Shown: piece by piece, positions 49,715 through 51,674 of the stretch
How the letters are laid out: every line of letters starts with the position of its first letter
How positions within the stretch are numbered: the first letter of the stretch is position 1
NCBI GenBank assembly: GCA_964396245.1
Contig: CAYNEO010000027.1
Span: 1-51,674, forward strand
Direction of reading: 5' to 3'
Source: CAYNEO01 sp964396245
Lineage (GTDB): Bacteria; Zixibacteria; MSB-5A5; GN15; FEB-12
DNA length: 51,674 nucleotides
Notes under the pieces: model-generated
Seen by the model: the letters and a program-made list of their open reading frames with translations, nothing else
What the model was told of the DNA's origin: nothing
Database searches by the model: none
Position numbers and translations under genes: made by a program

Positions 49715-50191
49715 ATGGACCCGGATAAATATCCTGATTATATGCGCATGGCTATTCGCGAGGCCGAGGAAGCATTCGAGCAGGGGGAAGTCCCGGTAGG
49801 ATGCGTGATCGTTTTCGAAAACCGGGTCATCGGCCGGGGATACAATCGCACTGCGGCGCTTCACGATGCTACTGCGCACGCGGAGATGATTGCCCTCTCG
49901 GCCGCTTACAACTACTTCGGCGACTGGCGCCTCGAGAACTGTTATATGTTTTCGACGCTGGAACCGTGCGCTATGTGTGCCGGGGCGGCGGTCCTGTCCC
50001 GTATCAAGACGATCGTGTATGGCGCCCGCGACCCGCGCTTCGGCGCCTGCAACTCGTTGTTTGCGATTCCCACCGATCAGCGGTTGGTTCACCGCGCCGA
50101 GGTGGTCGAGGGCGTGCTGGCCGATGAAATCGCCGGGATGATGCGGGTGTTTTTCCGCGAGGTACGCCAGAACAAGAACGGGGTCAACTGA
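49715..50191 (+). CDS. tadA: tRNA-specific adenosine deaminase
   Basis: Converts A34 to inosine in the anticodon of tRNA-Arg(ACG). 158 residues: EVPVGCVIVFENRVIGRGYN, zinc and proton-shuttle motif HAE (His55, Glu57), PCAMC (Cys85, Cys88), and DPRFGACNS, where many TadA proteins have DPK.GA.GS. It overlaps the next gene (TGATG). Confidence 0.95.
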   Translation: MDPDKYPDYMRMAIREAEEAFEQGEVPVGCVIVFENRVIGRGYNRTAALHDATAHAEMIALSAAYNYFGDWRLENCYMFSTLEPCAMCAGAAVLSRIKTIVYGARDPRFGACNSLFAIPTDQRLVHRAEVVEGVLADEIAGMMRVFFREVRQNKNGVN

Positions 50192-50649
50192 TGCCGGTCG
50201 GTAATGCAAAAGGAGCGCAGTATCGTCTTGCGGTCACGGTGGCGGCCCTCATGCTGGTTGTCGCACCGCTGTTCTATTTCTTCATCGCCATGTTTATCAG
50301 CAGCCAACCCATTGAAACCAGGTCCGGCGTCGACTTTCTGCTGTATGTTCTCCTTATCGTAGGGATAGTCCAGCCGGTAGCCGGCTTCTTCATCGAGCGC
50401 TACCAGGTGAGTAATTACAGGAAATCCTCCGAGCTGTCCGCGAAGTTCGGGCAGCTGTATGTTACCCTGACTATTATCAAGCTCTCATTTGTCGAAGCAA
50501 TCTACATCTACGGGTTGGTAATTTTTCTCATCACCCGTCAGTTTACCGAGATGTTGTACTTTTATCCGATAGGAATTATCTGGACCTTAGTGTTCTGGCC
50601 GCGCCGGGACAGGTTCGAACGATTTGTTGCACAGGGAAACCAGGCCTGA
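50191..50649 (+). CDS. Four-helix membrane protein, first of a pair
   Basis: 152 residues with four membrane segments, beginning AVTVAALMLVVAPLFYFFIA. The loop IERYQVSNYRKSSELSAKFG is conserved in position with the next protein (charged loop before helix 3). It overlaps tadA and the following gene by one base each. No family is recognised. Confidence 0.7.
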   Translation: MPVGNAKGAQYRLAVTVAALMLVVAPLFYFFIAMFISSQPIETRSGVDFLLYVLLIVGIVQPVAGFFIERYQVSNYRKSSELSAKFGQLYVTLTIIKLSFVEAIYIYGLVIFLITRQFTEMLYFYPIGIIWTLVFWPRRDRFERFVAQGNQA

Positions 50650-51164
50650 TGGATTCAAAATATCATTACGAGGATATCGACCTCAACCGGATAATCGCCA
50701 AATCGCTGTATTTTGGCCTGCTGGTGAATATTGTCATACCGGTGAGTCTTTTGTTTGTGTGCTTCTTCATTGCGAACAGCCACGCTATCACCAACGAACT
50801 CGGCGGAGCGACCGACACGGTGCTGATCGTTTTTGGGATTCTGTCTTTGCTGGAGGCCGCCTTTGCGCTCTGGTGGCGCGGACGGCTGTTCGATGAACCT
50901 ATGGTTCGCAGCAAGGCCACGCTCGAGGAGGATATCATTGCCGGTGTCTCGCGGCGTTCGCGGCCGATTTTCCTCGTGATTGCCTCGATATCGATCTATG
51001 GCTATCTCTTTTTCTTCCTCACCGGGCATTTCGAGACGGCCATGTTTTTCGTGCTGTTTTCGTTTATCGTGTTTCAGATTGTGCGTCCGCGCTATGGTAT
51101 GGCCCGGAAAATCGTCGCCCGGCAAATGGAGCTGGCGGACAAGGGCCAATTCCTCCGGGACTGA
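50649..51164 (+). CDS. Four-helix membrane protein, second of a pair
   Basis: 171 residues, four membrane segments (SLYFGLLVNIVIPVSLLFVC; TVLIVFGILSLLEAAFALWW; IFLVIASISIYGYLFFFLTG; AMFFVLFSFIVFQIV). SISIYGYLFFFLTGHFETAM resembles EAIYIYGLVIFLITRQFTEM in the previous protein, so the two may be diverged duplicates acting together. The function is unknown. Confidence 0.7.
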   Translation: MDSKYHYEDIDLNRIIAKSLYFGLLVNIVIPVSLLFVCFFIANSHAITNELGGATDTVLIVFGILSLLEAAFALWWRGRLFDEPMVRSKATLEEDIIAGVSRRSRPIFLVIASISIYGYLFFFLTGHFETAMFFVLFSFIVFQIVRPRYGMARKIVARQMELADKGQFLRD

Positions 51165-51247
51165 CCGCTGACCAACACTCCTCCGGTACACATTCCCATC
51201 CTGATTCTGCCGGGGCAGAGACGCTACGGGTGCGTGTTATAGGCAGA

Positions 51248-51434
51248 ATAGCATGCTACCCGCGGTGCTAAACGTGCTAACCCGATGCTGCGATGCTATA
51301 GCACGGTGATATCCGGACCTCCGAGATAGCATGGATAGCATGCAAGCCCCGCGCTGATCTGGACTTGGGGATAGCATGCTAAACCCTGCGTGCAATAGCA
51401 CGGTGCTATGCCGGGTGTGGAGATAATCTGCTAA
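51248..51434. repeat. Array of TAGCATGCTA-type palindromes
   Basis: In 187 bases of otherwise GC-rich DNA there are two ATAGCATGCTA sites (51248, 51371), TGCTATAGCA (51294), ATAGCAC-G-GTGCTAT (51395), a tandem ATAGCATGG-ATAGCATGC (51326-51343) and further TGCTA half-sites (51266, 51275, 51429). ATAGCACGGTG occurs twice. It fills the gap between the last membrane gene and tRNA-Ser. No gene is present in 51165-51551. Confidence 0.75.
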
Positions 51435-51485
51435 GCCTTTGGTCTGACTGCCGTCGGAACGGTCGGATTGCCGGGTACAATTCTC

Positions 51486-51513
51486 TTTACAAACGGGTCC
51501 AAATGATTACATT
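51486..51513 (+). promoter_or_regulatory. Probable promoter of tRNA-Ser
   Basis: TTTACA, 16 bases, TACATT, about 40 bases before the tRNA. A small CGGCTG / CAGCCG hairpin (51516-51535) with CTTTTG soon after it lies between, in the expected 5' leader. Confidence 0.4.
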
Positions 51514-51551
51514 GTCGGCTGAGTCCGCACAGCCGGGCCGTCTTTTGTATC

Positions 51552-51639
51552 GGAGAGGTGGCTGAGTGGTCGAAAGCGGCGGTCTCGAAAACCGTTATAC
51601 CTTCGGGTATCTAGGGTTCGAATCCCTACCTCTCCGCCA
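51552..51639 (+). tRNA. tRNA-Ser (anticodon CGA)
   Basis: An 88-base cloverleaf with acceptor arm GGAGAGG / CCTCTCC, a D-arm (GGCTGAGTGGTCGAAAGC), anticodon loop TCTCGAAAA with CGA, a long variable arm (TACC-TTCG-GGTA) typical of class II tRNA-Ser, T-arm GTTCGAAT and an encoded CCA end. It reads UCG serine codons. Confidence 0.97.
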
Positions 51640-51674
51640 TTTTGCAAAGGCATTTTGAGTCAATCACATAGCCA

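Noticed and set aside
51248..51434. CRISPR array
   Set aside because: Units are short palindromes with irregular spacing; there are no equal-length spacers and no cas genes.

Overview
The window reads as a chromosomal segment of a GC-rich, Gram-negative bacterium. It encodes outer-membrane and periplasmic proteins (a patatin/BamA-type protein, an SppA fused to a porin-like domain, an MlaD-type protein, several lipoproteins and TPR proteins), type IV pilus minor pilins and a full set of core housekeeping genes. The style of the envelope proteins (TPR lipoproteins, GIN/DUF2807 and DUF4097 proteins, a barrel with a PorV/UPF0164-like NPAG motif) suggests the FCB superphylum or a candidate phylum near it, such as Zixibacteria. 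That placement is an inference; no rRNA gene is present to test it. There is no phage, insertion sequence, CRISPR array or rRNA operon. One 100-N scaffold gap lies near 24.5 kb.

Layout. 1-1457: the end of a DUF6982-like gene and a small lipoprotein gene, both on the minus strand. 1458-8245: a plus-strand run with the translation genes pth-rpsF-rpsR-(YybS/DUF2232)-rplI, then a bifunctional-nuclease-family protein, a TPR/LpoA-like periplasmic binding protein and three small unknown or membrane proteins. 8252-11841: a minus-strand unit read as DUF721/DciA, gyrB, a membrane-anchored unknown and a TPR protein. 12068-18661: minus-strand envelope genes (GIN protein, VanZ-like, zinc-ribbon, small membrane proteins, patatin-BamA). 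A promoter-to-terminator interval of about 430 nt without an obvious gene lies among them. 18710-22983: plus-strand SpoU methyltransferase, DUF4097 protein and the SppA fusion. 23061-26088: minus-strand PilV/PilW/PilX-like minor pilins. 26655-36367: aldehyde dehydrogenase, a DUF433/RidA divergent pair, FkbM methyltransferase, nfo, a divergent YchF, lon and NAD(P)HX repair. 36419-39394: secA on the minus strand. 39586-47127: rsgA, an MCE protein, a sirtuin, a large TPR/TonB-like lipoprotein and the pyrimidine genes pyrK-pyrD-pyrF. 47199-49154: a NADAR-TPR fusion and a GNAT acetyltransferase on the minus strand. 49305-51639: a small membrane protein, tadA, two paired membrane proteins, an array of TAGCATGCTA-type repeats and tRNA-Ser(CGA).

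Several promoters are readable as sigma-70 type TTGnnn-(16 to 18)-TAnnnT. At four genes (the sirtuin, the 49305 membrane protein, tadA, rsgA) the -10 hexamer ends exactly six bases before ATG and there is no Shine-Dalgarno, so their mRNAs are probably leaderless. Genes inside operons start by ATGA or TGATG overlaps or use ordinary Shine-Dalgarno sites.

The most interesting items are the SppA-outer-membrane fusion, the NADAR-TPR fusion behind a long structured leader, the leaderless promoter set, two related intergenic elements that carry an anti-Shine-Dalgarno core, the TAGCATGCTA array before tRNA-Ser, a terminator-bounded candidate RNA at 15.5-15.95 kb, an 18-codon leader ORF before lon, and proof from the sequence that the scaffold gap is an artefact splitting one intact gene.
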